DNA of 57,871 nt from contig JAQWGQ010000003.1 in NCBI GenBank assembly GCA_029238125.1, positions 1 through 57,871 of the forward strand, in the 5' to 3' direction. Shown here one piece after another: positions 8,100 to 16,032 of this stretch (position 1 is its first letter; every line of letters begins with the position of its first letter). A program made the position numbers and the translations under genes. This stretch comes from Flavobacteriaceae bacterium (lineage in GTDB: Bacteria > Bacteroidota > Bacteroidia > Flavobacteriales > Flavobacteriaceae). The notes beneath the pieces were generated by a model that was not told the origin of the DNA, ran no database searches, and was given only the letters and a program-made list of their open reading frames with translations.

Positions 8100-9122
8100 C
8101 TAGATCTTTTCCAAGACCTTTTCAATGACCTCTTCAGCTGTAATGGTTCGCATGGCATCTTGATATCCTTTCGGTACCGTTTTACCATAAGCCGAGGTGG
8201 GTACTTTGGGAAACTTTTCTCGATTGACAAGGAGGTGGTTGTTTTGTCCAAATGCGGAAAATCCTAAAAAAGGATGTGTCATGCCCCACAATGTAATGAC
8301 TGGCACCCCAAAATTGGCTGCCAAATGGCCATTGGCTGAATCCATCGAAATCATGGCATCGAGGTTTGCGATGAGATCGAGCTGATCCGAAAAAGGCATC
8401 TCCAAGGCATGTGGAATCACATGGGGATAGGCCTTGGCCCAAACGTGGATTTGCGCAGCTTCCTTGGTGCCATGACCAAACAGAAAAACCGAATGTTCTT
8501 GTTGAAGGTAACCCACCACCTTTTGCATCAAGTCGAGGGGGTATATTTTACCAGGGTGGGCAGCAAAGGGTGCGATCCCAATCCATTTTCTGTCGGCTGG
8601 AAGGTCGATCTCCAAACTCGATTTTGGAAGACCAGGTTTGATGGGAAATTCGTGCTTATCGACATCGAGCGCAAAGCCCAAACGGGAGAACACCTCCACA
8701 TATCGGTAGTGCTGTGGGGTGAGCGGTTTCATTGTTTTTTTGGTCGGATGGGTGAGTCGTTTGCGCTCGGCATACCCTTTGTCAATGACCTTAATCCGGG
8801 TAAATGACAGTCTAAAAAACAGCCGAAGGATTCGCGTGCGTAGGTTGTGATGGATATCGGCAATGCGATGAGGTTTGGTTTGTTTGAGCTCTTTATACAA
8901 TCGATAGAGTCCTTTAAGCCCCTTGTGTTTTCCGATAAAGTCTGGTGAAATGATTTGTAGTTCTTTGAACTCCTTAAAAATAGGGGCAAAGCGGCGGCGT
9001 GTGACTAGGGTAATTCGAATTGTTGGATTTTGGGTGTACAAGCATCGCAACACAGGCACCAACATCGCCACATCTCCCATGGATGAGAAACGAAAAATCA
9101 TCAAATGTTTTGGCTTGGCCAT
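8100..9122 (-). CDS. GT9-family ADP-heptose:LPS heptosyltransferase
   Basis: This 340-residue GT-B glycosyltransferase has the GT9 hallmarks. The N-terminal strand is LMIFRFSSMGDVAMLVPVL, and the donor-binding part of the C-terminal domain is MISMDSANGHLAANFGVPVITLWG. Family members add heptose or related sugars to the lipopolysaccharide core on the cytoplasmic face. The length is normal and both Rossmann halves are present. The acceptor cannot be inferred. It is a single-gene unit, convergent with the reductase gene and divergent from the small DUF6341 gene. It is not part of the polysaccharide operon that begins further right. Confidence 0.9.
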   Translation of the reverse strand: MAKPKHLMIFRFSSMGDVAMLVPVLRCLYTQNPTIRITLVTRRRFAPIFKEFKELQIISPDFIGKHKGLKGLYRLYKELKQTKPHRIADIHHNLRTRILRLFFRLSFTRIKVIDKGYAERKRLTHPTKKTMKPLTPQHYRYVEVFSRLGFALDVDKHEFPIKPGLPKSSLEIDLPADRKWIGIAPFAAHPGKIYPLDLMQKVVGYLQQEHSVFLFGHGTKEAAQIHVWAKAYPHVIPHALEMPFSDQLDLIANLDAMISMDSANGHLAANFGVPVITLWGMTHPFLGFSAFGQNNHLLVNREKFPKVPTSAYGKTVPKGYQDAMRTITAEEVIEKVLEKI

Positions 9123-9195
9123 CTAATCCGTTTTATGAATTATAAAGTACCGCATTTAGGGTTTCGTCTTTGTGCGTTTTCATCTGATTTTTTAT

Positions 9196-9203
9196 CAAAT
9201 ATA
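9196..9203 (-). promoter_or_regulatory. Predicted -7 box for the GT9 gene
   Basis: The minus strand reads TATATTTG (TAnnTTTG), leaving a leader of roughly 70 bases before the ATG at 9122. It is back-to-back with the promoter of the DUF6341 gene. Confidence 0.4.
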
Positions 9204-9214
9204 CTAGGTCTGGG

Positions 9215-9245
9215 TTGTATCTCATCCACCAGTGTCTTATTTTTG
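9215..9245 (+). promoter_or_regulatory. Predicted promoter of the DUF6341 gene
   Basis: TTG at 9215-9217 and TATTTTTG at 9238-9245 are 20 bases apart, a good match to the Bacteroidota -33/-7 layout. The ATG at 9266 follows after a short leader. Confidence 0.55.
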
Positions 9246-9265
9246 TGCCCACAAAACACTGAAAA

Positions 9266-9493
9266 ATGAAGGCCTTTTTCGAAGCGATTGCATATTTATT
9301 TCAAGAAATCTTGTTTATCCCCCTCAACCTATTGCGCGAGCTCGAACTCACAAGTTGGTTTTTGGCCAATGGCATCAACTGGGTGTTTTTGGGAATTGGG
9401 TTTGCCGCTCTATCCTATTGGGTTGGACAACTCAAAAAATTCAATGATAATGGCGAAGAAGACACAGACTCCACTTCCCATTCCTTTCTATAA
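9266..9493 (+). CDS. Small membrane protein, DUF6341 family
   Basis: This 75-residue protein has one or two hydrophobic helices (about residues 10-25 and 34-53), then the conserved-looking tail WVGQLKKFNDNGEEDTDSTS. It is a familiar flavobacterial protein found next to purD and, to my knowledge, classed as DUF6341. Related entries are sometimes mislabelled as uracil phosphoribosyltransferase, but no PRPP-binding motif is present. It has its own promoter. Its 3' end overlaps the end of the convergent purD gene by 6 bases. Function is unknown. Confidence 0.85.
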   Translation: MKAFFEAIAYLFQEILFIPLNLLRELELTSWFLANGINWVFLGIGFAALSYWVGQLKKFNDNGEEDTDSTSHSFL

Positions 9494-10753
9494 GTCAAAG
9501 CCGATATCTTTTCGGTAGTATATGCCTTCAAAATCAATCTTGGCTAAGGCCTGATAGCTCTGTGCAGTGGCTTGGTTGTGATCATCTCCAACACCCGTTG
9601 CAGATAAGACTCGACCTCCACTTGTGACCAATTCCTTATCAACCATGGCTGTTCCCGCATGAACAACAAAATCACTTGGGTCAATCCCACGAATCACCTT
9701 CCCTTTTTCATAGCTTTCAGGGTAACCCCCTGAAACCGCAACGACGGTAGAAACAGAGCGCTTGTCTATCGACAACTTTATGCTATCGAGCGTTCCTGAA
9801 GCTGTGGCTTGTAGCAATTCAAATAAGTCATTTTGGATCCGTGGCAGTACCACTTGGGTTTCGGGGTCACCCATACGCACATTGTACTCGATGACCTTGG
9901 GGTTTTCTCCGACTTTGATGAGTCCAATAAAAACAAAGCCCACATAGGGAATCCCATCGTTTTGCAATCCGCGCATGGTGGGTTCCACCACACGGTCTTT
10001 GATTTTTTGTACAAAGGTCTCATCGGCAAACGGAACCGGTGAAACGGCACCCATACCCCCTGTGTTGAGTCCTGTGTCTCCTTCTCCAATACGTTTGTAA
10101 TCCTTGGCCATGGGTAGCATTTTATAGGACTTTCCGTCGGTGAGTACAAAACACGACAACTCAATCCCATCCAAAAACTCTTCAATCACCACCTTCTGAC
10201 TGGCTTCTCCAAACTTGGCATCTGCAAGCATGGCGGTGAGTTCCGCTTTGGCGTCAGCAAGCTCATTGAGAATCACCACGCCCTTACCCGCTGCCAAGCC
10301 ATCGGCTTTCAGGACATAGGGAGGTGTTACCGTTTCAAGATAGGCAAGCCCTTCCGAAAGGGTGTCTTTTGTAAAGCTTTGATATGCCGCCGTTGGTATG
10401 TTGTGACGCTGCATAAAGGCCTTGGCAAACTCCTTACTCCCCTCGAGTTCTGCCCCTTGTTTAGAGGGGCCAATCACGGGAATCTGTGCTAGCTCTTGAT
10501 CCGCAGCAAAAAAATCAACCACTCCTTCCACTAATGGAACTTCAGGACCAACAAGAACAAGTTCGATTTGATGAGTTAAGGCCGCTTGCTTCAGCCCTTC
10601 AAAGTCTGTTGGTGACACCTCGATGTTCGTGCCAAACTGTGCCGTTCCTGCATTGCCAGGGGCAATAAACAACTGTGGTTGGTGTGGGCTTTTTGCCAGT
10701 TGGTGACAGAATGTGTATTCACGGCCACCGCTTCCCAATAGAAGTACCTTCAT
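9488..10753 (-). CDS. purD: Phosphoribosylamine-glycine ligase
   Basis: This 421-residue ATP-grasp enzyme makes glycinamide ribonucleotide from phosphoribosylamine, glycine and ATP, the second step of purine synthesis. The start at 10753 gives MKVLLLGSGGREYTFCHQL, the family's N-terminal nucleotide-binding loop. The usual GREH is GREY here, a mild variation. Further motifs are YVLKADGLAAGKGVVI in the ATP-grasp fold, GMGAVSPV, and EYNVRMGDPETQVVLPR near the metal site. The length is standard. A TATTTTTG -7 box lies just upstream at 10766-10773. Only the last few bases overlap the convergent DUF6341 gene. Confidence 0.97.
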   Translation of the reverse strand: MKVLLLGSGGREYTFCHQLAKSPHQPQLFIAPGNAGTAQFGTNIEVSPTDFEGLKQAALTHQIELVLVGPEVPLVEGVVDFFAADQELAQIPVIGPSKQGAELEGSKEFAKAFMQRHNIPTAAYQSFTKDTLSEGLAYLETVTPPYVLKADGLAAGKGVVILNELADAKAELTAMLADAKFGEASQKVVIEEFLDGIELSCFVLTDGKSYKMLPMAKDYKRIGEGDTGLNTGGMGAVSPVPFADETFVQKIKDRVVEPTMRGLQNDGIPYVGFVFIGLIKVGENPKVIEYNVRMGDPETQVVLPRIQNDLFELLQATASGTLDSIKLSIDKRSVSTVVAVSGGYPESYEKGKVIRGIDPSDFVVHAGTAMVDKELVTSGGRVLSATGVGDDHNQATAQSYQALAKIDFEGIYYRKDIGFDL

Positions 10754-10765
10754 GCTTATTTTTGG

Positions 10766-10773
10766 CAAAAATA
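10766..10773 (-). promoter_or_regulatory. Predicted -7 box of purD
   Basis: The minus strand reads TATTTTTG, an exact TAnnTTTG match, 12 bases before the purD ATG. No -33 TTG is evident. Confidence 0.45.
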
Positions 10774-10815
10774 GGGATTTGTCGCTTGCAGATTAGCGGA
10801 TGACTAATTAAAAAT

Positions 10816-11406
10816 TCACCGTATTGCGGCACGGATCAACATCCAAAAGGAAATGGTAATGATTTCAAGGTCTAAAAGGAAAGATTGCCTGTTGATATAT
10901 TCAATATCACTATTGATTCGGTTATGAATGGAAGCATTGTTGGGTGTGTCCCCTCGGTATCCTCGGATTTGGGCCAGTCCTGTCAGCCCTGGAAGCGCAT
11001 CGTGACGCTTATCCATCTCCTCTTGTCCGACCACACGCTGATAATATGCGTTATATTCTGGTAGATGTGGCCGGGGACCAACAATAGACATTTCCCCTTT
11101 TATGATATTCAGGACTTGTGGAAGTTCATCAATACCCGAATTGCGAAGCAAAGTGCCCAACCAAGGAATTGGCGTGGTCGTTGGTTCTCCTGGCATTGGG
11201 TGAACGGCACTTTTGGGAAATGTTCGAAACTTATAACACCAAAACAATTTGCGATCTTTCCCTTCGCGTTGATGGCTAAAAAACAATGCGCCTCCGCCAA
11301 CAAAAAGATTCAATATCCACAATACGGGTACGAGCCATGACATCACCAAAAACATTAGTGTCAAGGCAAACAATACGTCAAAACTTCGCTTAAGTAGAGG
11401 TTCCAA
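10816..11406 (-). CDS. Undecaprenyl-phosphate sugar phosphotransferase (monotopic PGT)
   Basis: This enzyme transfers a sugar-1-phosphate from a nucleotide sugar to undecaprenyl phosphate, starting a polysaccharide repeat. Motifs are KRSFDVLFA at the N-terminus, the re-entrant helix that follows, FFSHQREGKD, CYKFRT, SIVGPRPHLPEY and LPGLTGLAQIRGYRGD, all typical of the small catalytic PGT (WcaJ/WbaP C-terminal) family. The reading frame is open from an ATG at 11502. However, a good promoter (TTG-21-TACTTTTG, 11446-11477) lies inside that extension, so I place the start at the TTG at 11406. That gives 196 residues beginning directly at the family core. The sugar substrate is unknown. Confidence 0.85.
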   Translation of the reverse strand: MEPLLKRSFDVLFALTLMFLVMSWLVPVLWILNLFVGGGALFFSHQREGKDRKLFWCYKFRTFPKSAVHPMPGEPTTTPIPWLGTLLRNSGIDELPQVLNIIKGEMSIVGPRPHLPEYNAYYQRVVGQEEMDKRHDALPGLTGLAQIRGYRGDTPNNASIHNRINSDIEYINRQSFLLDLEIITISFWMLIRAAIR

Positions 11407-11445
11407 ATAGGGTGTGGTTGTTGCTATACAATGATTAAACGCTGG

Positions 11446-11477
11446 CAAAAGTAAAAAATTGCATACAACCTGCTCAA
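11446..11477 (-). promoter_or_regulatory. Predicted promoter of the PGT gene
   Basis: On the minus strand TTG (11477-11475) is followed after 21 bases by TACTTTTG (11453-11446). The -33/-7 match is good and decides in favour of the TTG start at 11406 over the ATG at 11502. Confidence 0.5.
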
Positions 11478-11525
11478 AAAATGATTTGTGTTTTTGAGGC
11501 AACTCTTTCGTTATCTATTGAACGT

Positions 11526-11765
11526 ATGACCATATTAGTAACAGGCGGAGCGGGATTTATCGGGTCTCATTTGATTTGGCGCCTCGTCAAAAGCTGTCCC
11601 GATTATACCATTATCAATCTGGATGCACTGACTTATACCGCTGATATGTCGCGTTTGGATGATATAAACAGTGTGCCGAATTACATGGTGACAGTAAATC
11701 CTGATGGTTTATGCTATTGCAATTTCTTCAATTATGTCTTTTATTTCTCGAAGGTTAATCTCTGA
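11526..11765 (+). pseudogene. rfbB: Truncated dTDP-glucose 4,6-dehydratase remnant
   Basis: The frame opens MTILVTGGAGFIGSHLIWRL and continues with INLDALTYTADMSRL and a segment ending VPNY, a clear N-terminus of RfbB/RmlB with its Rossmann NAD-binding loop. Similarity ends at about residue 53 (base 11684). Unrelated residues follow up to a stop at 11765, whereas the intact enzyme has about 350 residues and needs a downstream catalytic Tyr-Lys pair. The remnant therefore cannot be an active dehydratase. The end of its recognisable part lies about 25 bases from the 3' end of the A+T-rich glycan operon, which reads toward it. It looks like the scar of an earlier dTDP-sugar cluster cut when the present island was inserted. 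Confidence 0.85.
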
Positions 11766-13010
11766 TTTGATTTTTTTCTTGTAATCATTTTCGCTATATA
11801 AAAAATATCCCATACCATTATGTTCTCCATTTTTTATAGCAACAAAGCTTATTAAAGATTTAAACTGTTTAATCTCAATTTTTTCTGTTTTTGATATTAT
11901 TACATCGCTGTCCAAAATAGGGTTACTATAAATCACCTCAACAAATAAGCTGTAGCCTCTATTATCTACTTTGAAAACCTCCTCACGATTTCTTTTCATA
12001 ATAAAAGAGTTGAGTAAATGTTCTGCGCTGATTGCCTTTGACTTATCAGAAAACTCAACTAAAAAATCCCTTGACATTCTTGGTGAAATAGTCTCATAAT
12101 CTCGGACTCCAATAATCTTAAGAAAGTCTTCATGTTTATTAATTCTCCAATAATATGTGATTTTTTTATGTGGCTGTTGGTGTAGCCCTGTTGCTATCAG
12201 AAGTTTAATGTTCCTCTTAAGTAAACGACCAATTATATTATCATATAACCTTAAGATTTTAATCAAAGGGTCATGTCCTTTAGGGCAATACCACTCTGGG
12301 TTTGAAAACTCTCCATCATATGCTTTTGAATTAAATAAATAGTGGTGTTGGATGTGTGCTCCTGAGTTTAGAAACAAATTTGAAAAATCAGGGTTTTTAC
12401 TTTTAATAAGCCGTAAAAAAGTATTTGCTAAAATGCTATCAAGAATTACAGCTTTAATTCCAGGGTTCTTTCTTTCAAAAAACATTTTTAAAAGCATAAT
12501 ATATTGTGAAATTGGCGTTGTGAGAACAAGTCCAAACATTAGAGAAATGAGGGTTTTAAGGCCATGTCTTCCTTTGGCGTTATCATTAACACTTTGATGA
12601 ACAGCTTGATATAAAGATTGAATCAGCCAATTACCACTAACAGGGGTCTTTGTCCAAGGATCGGGGATAAAAAATTTAGGGGTTTTTAAATTGTTTTTTG
12701 CATTAAATGGTGAAATGGCCCCAACCGAAAGTCCTTTTGATTCAAGAGATTCAAAAATTTGTTCATGCTCAGTATTAACAATGTCCCCAAGTCTAAATAC
12801 CTTGTGTTCTTCATATCGTTTGCCAGTGTGAACTGTTACCCATTGAATCCATGGCTCAAGAAGTTCGTATTTTGTTTCTGAATAAGTAGTAATCAGCTTA
12901 TAATTATTTAAAAGGGCCTTGAAGTTTGGCAGCTCTCCTATATCGACATAATATTTTATGTAATTGAAATTTAGCTCATTTAGCCCTAATAATATTGTTG
13001 TTTTTTTCAT
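11709..13010 (-). CDS. AlkP-superfamily-like protein of unknown function in the glycan operon
   Basis: This 433-residue protein has no signal peptide or clear membrane helix. The N-terminus TTILLGLNELNFNYIKYY, followed by GELPNFKALL and then WVTVHTGKRYEEH, resembles the layout of alkaline phosphatase/phosphodiesterase superfamily proteins: a metal-site strand, then a T-x-x-TG nucleophile region. Later segments are NSGAHIQHHYLF and LLIATGLHQQPHKK, where the family usually has metal-binding Asp/His. Several canonical Asp residues seem replaced (LNE for the first, TGLH for SDHG), so it may be diverged or use a different chemistry. It is the last gene of the operon, 1 base after the GT2 gene. A role in decorating the glycan is a guess. 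The assignment is tentative. Confidence 0.6.
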   Translation of the reverse strand: MKKTTILLGLNELNFNYIKYYVDIGELPNFKALLNNYKLITTYSETKYELLEPWIQWVTVHTGKRYEEHKVFRLGDIVNTEHEQIFESLESKGLSVGAISPFNAKNNLKTPKFFIPDPWTKTPVSGNWLIQSLYQAVHQSVNDNAKGRHGLKTLISLMFGLVLTTPISQYIMLLKMFFERKNPGIKAVILDSILANTFLRLIKSKNPDFSNLFLNSGAHIQHHYLFNSKAYDGEFSNPEWYCPKGHDPLIKILRLYDNIIGRLLKRNIKLLIATGLHQQPHKKITYYWRINKHEDFLKIIGVRDYETISPRMSRDFLVEFSDKSKAISAEHLLNSFIMKRNREEVFKVDNRGYSLFVEVIYSNPILDSDVIISKTEKIEIKQFKSLISFVAIKNGEHNGMGYFLYSENDYKKKIKSEINLREIKDIIEEIAIA

Positions 13011-13011
13011 T

Positions 13012-13761
13012 CTAAATACTTCTTAAAATTTTTCGTACGATGTAATTTACTAAATACCATATTGACCTTAATGTTGAATGGTTTTCAAGGCTCCTATATA
13101 TGTGCCAATGGTCTAATACTAAACGCATTTTTTTTGAAGATATTGATTTATTATGTACACGATAAAATGCCAATTTTTCGTTAATACTGTAAGCATAATC
13201 AATTTTTTTTAAAATTTTCAGCCAAAGTAAATAATCTTGTCTTCTGGGAAGGTCCTCCATGTATATTTTCCCAAGTTTGCTTACGTCTAGGACTACAGTT
13301 AAGCATCCTATTCTGTTGCCCAAAAGACAGTCAGTGTAATTTACTTTGAGGGGGGGGTTGTTTTCTGATTTTATTATTGTCCCTTGAGAATCAATTTTAA
13401 AATAGTTGGTAAATGTAAATATGTAATTCTTTTTCTGCATGAAAGAGATTTGCTTTTCAAGTTTAAACTCCGACCACTTGTCGTCGGAGTCTAAGAATGC
13501 AATATATTTACCTTTCGCCATTCTAATCGAATTATTCCTTGATGGGCCAGGCCCAGAATTTATTTCTAAACTGAATAGCTTGATTCTTGGGTCATTTTTT
13601 TGAAATGACATTATGATATCAACTGTTTGATCATCCGAACAGTCATCTGTAATGAGTAGCTCCCAATTGGTATATGTCTGAGCTTGTATACTTTGAATGG
13701 TCTCGGAAATATATCTTCCCGAATTGTAAGTCGGCGTGATTATAGAAACTAAACTATCCAT
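13012..13761 (-). CDS. GT2-family glycosyltransferase
   Basis: This 249-residue GT-A enzyme opens SLVSIITPTYNSGRYISETI, the classic GT2 start, followed by ITDDCSDDQT for nucleotide binding and YIAFLDSDDKW with the metal-binding D-x-D. The C-terminal part has RRQDYLLWLKIL in the acceptor region, as in rhamnosyl- or galactosyltransferase-like GT2 enzymes. It would add one sugar of the repeat unit on the cytoplasmic side. The ATG at 13761 is used; it overlaps the polymerase gene by 8 bases. The coding region is conspicuously A+T-rich. Donor and acceptor are unknown. Confidence 0.9.
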   Translation of the reverse strand: MDSLVSIITPTYNSGRYISETIQSIQAQTYTNWELLITDDCSDDQTVDIIMSFQKNDPRIKLFSLEINSGPGPSRNNSIRMAKGKYIAFLDSDDKWSEFKLEKQISFMQKKNYIFTFTNYFKIDSQGTIIKSENNPPLKVNYTDCLLGNRIGCLTVVLDVSKLGKIYMEDLPRRQDYLLWLKILKKIDYAYSINEKLAFYRVHNKSISSKKMRLVLDHWHIYRSLENHSTLRSIWYLVNYIVRKILRSI

Positions 13762-14941
13762 TGTTATGTAATAAACCAAAGTTTTTGTTTAAACAAATTG
13801 CTAAAATGAATATTGGAATGGGGTGCCCCAAATAGCCAAAAACAAAAAAATAAACAAGAAAAATGAAGTACACATCGTAATTAGTTTTATAAATGTAAAT
13901 TCTGTTTCTCAAATAAAAAAAAGCGAGTATCAGTAAAATTAAACCCCCAAAAAATCCAAAGTCTAAAAGTACATTTCCAAAAATCGATGTTGGTTTAATC
14001 TCGCACCATTTACCTGAGCAATTGTAAATAAAATATGTGGTTTTTGTTGGATCAAAAGATGTCAGGTTAAGTGCTTCAAGGGATGAAACCTGCCAATTAC
14101 CAAGACCCCCGCCTAATGGGTTTATAAAAGTAAAATTCCATGAGGCAAAAAAAGATAGCACTCTGAAGCCAGATAGAGCAACAAGTGTTTCTAAAAAACT
14201 ATCATCCTGGAGAAGTCTACTAATAATATAGTACCCTCTGTAGGCTGATAATTCATCATAGAAAGCAATTACTCCCAGAATTAAAGGGGGAAATAAAAAC
14301 TTGTAAAACTTAATTTTAACAGAAACAATTAAATACAAAAAGGAATATAATAATGCGTAACCACCTTGAACAACTAGATTTACAAAAAGGATTATAACAA
14401 CATCAAATAAAAACCTTTTGGATTTTATAAATTTCCTAAGAAATAAGGACATGAAAATTATTTCCATAGATGCTCTACTGGGCTCTGTTGTCAAAATGGA
14501 AACCCCCCTACCATACATTTCAAGAGAGCCAAAATTCCCACGAGGTATTAAAAAAGTATATATTTCTTGTAAAAAAGTCGTTGCGCCAAACAATTGAAAT
14601 AAACCAAAAAAAAGAAAGACAATTAACATTGTTTTCGTGGTCTTTATTATTTTTTTTATGTGTGGCTTCTTAAGGTTTAAAAAAACAATAAATGTTAAAA
14701 ACACATTAAAATATGCTGCTGTGGCTGAAAAGATTTTTATTGGGGGTGTGAAAAAAAAATAAATTGATCCTAAAATATACCCTGTTACAAGAAATATCAA
14801 AAAAACATTAATTAAAGAAACTTTTTTAAACTTAACATAAATAGAACTGTAAATTGCTGCCCAAGGGAAAATCTCACTGCTTATTGCCCCAAATGTTATG
14901 GATGGTAAAAAAAGTAAATGTCTTAAAAACTTACTTATCAT
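13754..14941 (-). CDS. wzy: O-antigen/polysaccharide polymerase-like membrane protein
   Basis: This 395-residue protein has about ten or more predicted membrane helices. Toward the C-terminus is a soluble loop with NPLGGGLGNWQVSS and a short stretch containing two cysteines (YNCSGKWCE), followed by more helices. This topology, and its place between a flippase and a glycosyltransferase, fits Wzy, which joins repeat units in the periplasm. Wzy proteins share little sequence, so the call rests on topology and neighbours. The ATG at 14941 overlaps the flippase stop in an ATGA, which decides the start. The base composition is strongly A+T-rich. Confidence 0.72.
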   Translation of the reverse strand: MISKFLRHLLFLPSITFGAISSEIFPWAAIYSSIYVKFKKVSLINVFLIFLVTGYILGSIYFFFTPPIKIFSATAAYFNVFLTFIVFLNLKKPHIKKIIKTTKTMLIVFLFFGLFQLFGATTFLQEIYTFLIPRGNFGSLEMYGRGVSILTTEPSRASMEIIFMSLFLRKFIKSKRFLFDVVIILFVNLVVQGGYALLYSFLYLIVSVKIKFYKFLFPPLILGVIAFYDELSAYRGYYIISRLLQDDSFLETLVALSGFRVLSFFASWNFTFINPLGGGLGNWQVSSLEALNLTSFDPTKTTYFIYNCSGKWCEIKPTSIFGNVLLDFGFFGGLILLILAFFYLRNRIYIYKTNYDVYFIFLVYFFVFGYLGHPIPIFILAICLNKNFGLLHNNG

Positions 14942-16032
14942 TTTAATAAATAATTGTACCCAATAATAAATGTAAAGCACGTAACTCCAATCATTAATAG
15001 GACGCTTTTGACGAGTTGACTTTTTTGGTTTATTGCTGCTTGGTTATATAAATCAAAATAACCTAAAACAGTTGAAGAAACTGTAAACAGTAAAGCAATT
15101 AATATTGTTCTTTTTATTTGGATTTGGTCATAATTAAGTAGTGTTGTGAAATAAGGAACAAGTTTATAAATAAAAAAGAGGCACGATAGAAAAAAGGCTG
15201 AGCCAGTAAAGTACCATTTAAAAGCTTTGACTGGAGTGCTGTTTGTAATTATTTGCTTTTTTATCGATGTAGTATTGATGTTTTTTGAAAAAACTGTATA
15301 AAATGTCATTGCTAAAATCAATGCATAATTAATAGTTGCCATTTCTTTCATTATTAAATTAGAAAAAGCAACTTTAATAATCAATACCATCCAAAGAACG
15401 TTGTTAACCATAACAAAAGAAGCGATTGATTTCTTTGCTTCAAAAAACTTAATTTCTAATCTACGAACATTTACGCTTTTACCTACAAAATATAAAATGA
15501 ATAGAATCGTTAAAATGAGGGTTAGATAGCGTGCTATCACATATCCCTCTACTCCCCCAACATTGACCCCAACTATCATAAATAATAGAAAAGCCAATGC
15601 GTTTAATATTGATACTGTTCTAAATAAGCTAAATTCTTCTAAATAAACCATTACGGAATATAAAATACTGTTAATAATAACTGGTATCCAAACGAAAGAA
15701 ATTAAAATCTCTAAAGTAAATGAAGCGTTTTCTTTAATTAATATTCGGTTGTAAGTAAAAATTATTGCGCTCACAATTAGTGCTGTCAATAGGTGCCTTA
15801 TGTTTAGACCTATATCTACTTCTTGTTTTTTTATCCATTTTGGGAAATAAATCGGATTTAAAATTGAAACGTCTGAGAAGATTGTAACGGCCGACACAAT
15901 AGCCAGCAATGATAAAGCTTCTGAAAACTCTAATGAAAAACCAAAAAAACAAAAAATAAAAACTTCTCTAATCAAGCCCAGTATTTTTGCAACTGATGAG
16001 GAAAAGATTAGTGTTCTTGTTGGTCTATTCAT
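14938..16032 (-). CDS. wzx: MurJ/Wzx-type lipid-linked oligosaccharide flippase
   Basis: This 364-residue protein consists almost wholly of membrane helices (about ten to twelve). The opening RTLIFSSSVAKILGLIREVFIFCFFG is the start motif of the MVF/MurJ branch of the MOP superfamily, where S-x-x-x-K-x-L-G-x-x-R-E precedes FFG. The protein is shorter than typical MurJ, at 450-520 residues. In a glycan operon it most likely acts as the Wzx-like flippase carrying undecaprenyl-linked repeat units across the inner membrane. It overlaps its neighbours by 4 bases on each side. No second flippase is visible nearby. The assignment to the MVF branch comes from the N-terminal motif. Confidence 0.8.
   Translation of the reverse strand: MNRPTRTLIFSSSVAKILGLIREVFIFCFFGFSLEFSEALSLLAIVSAVTIFSDVSILNPIYFPKWIKKQEVDIGLNIRHLLTALIVSAIIFTYNRILIKENASFTLEILISFVWIPVIINSILYSVMVYLEEFSLFRTVSILNALAFLLFMIVGVNVGGVEGYVIARYLTLILTILFILYFVGKSVNVRRLEIKFFEAKKSIASFVMVNNVLWMVLIIKVAFSNLIMKEMATINYALILAMTFYTVFSKNINTTSIKKQIITNSTPVKAFKWYFTGSAFFLSCLFFIYKLVPYFTTLLNYDQIQIKRTILIALLFTVSSTVLGYFDLYNQAAINQKSQLVKSVLLMIGVTCFTFIIGYNYLLK

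Noticed and set aside
9266-9493. Uracil phosphoribosyltransferase
   Set aside because: Similar small proteins sometimes carry this name, but at 75 residues with membrane helices and no PRPP loop it cannot be that enzyme.
10816-11502. The PGT gene starting at the ATG at 11502
   Set aside because: The extra 32 codons lack family similarity and contain a well-matched promoter, so the TTG at 11406 is preferred; the longer form remains possible.
11526-11765. A functional dTDP-glucose 4,6-dehydratase
   Set aside because: Only about the first 53 residues match the family; the catalytic Tyr-Lys region and substrate domain are absent, so it is listed as a remnant.
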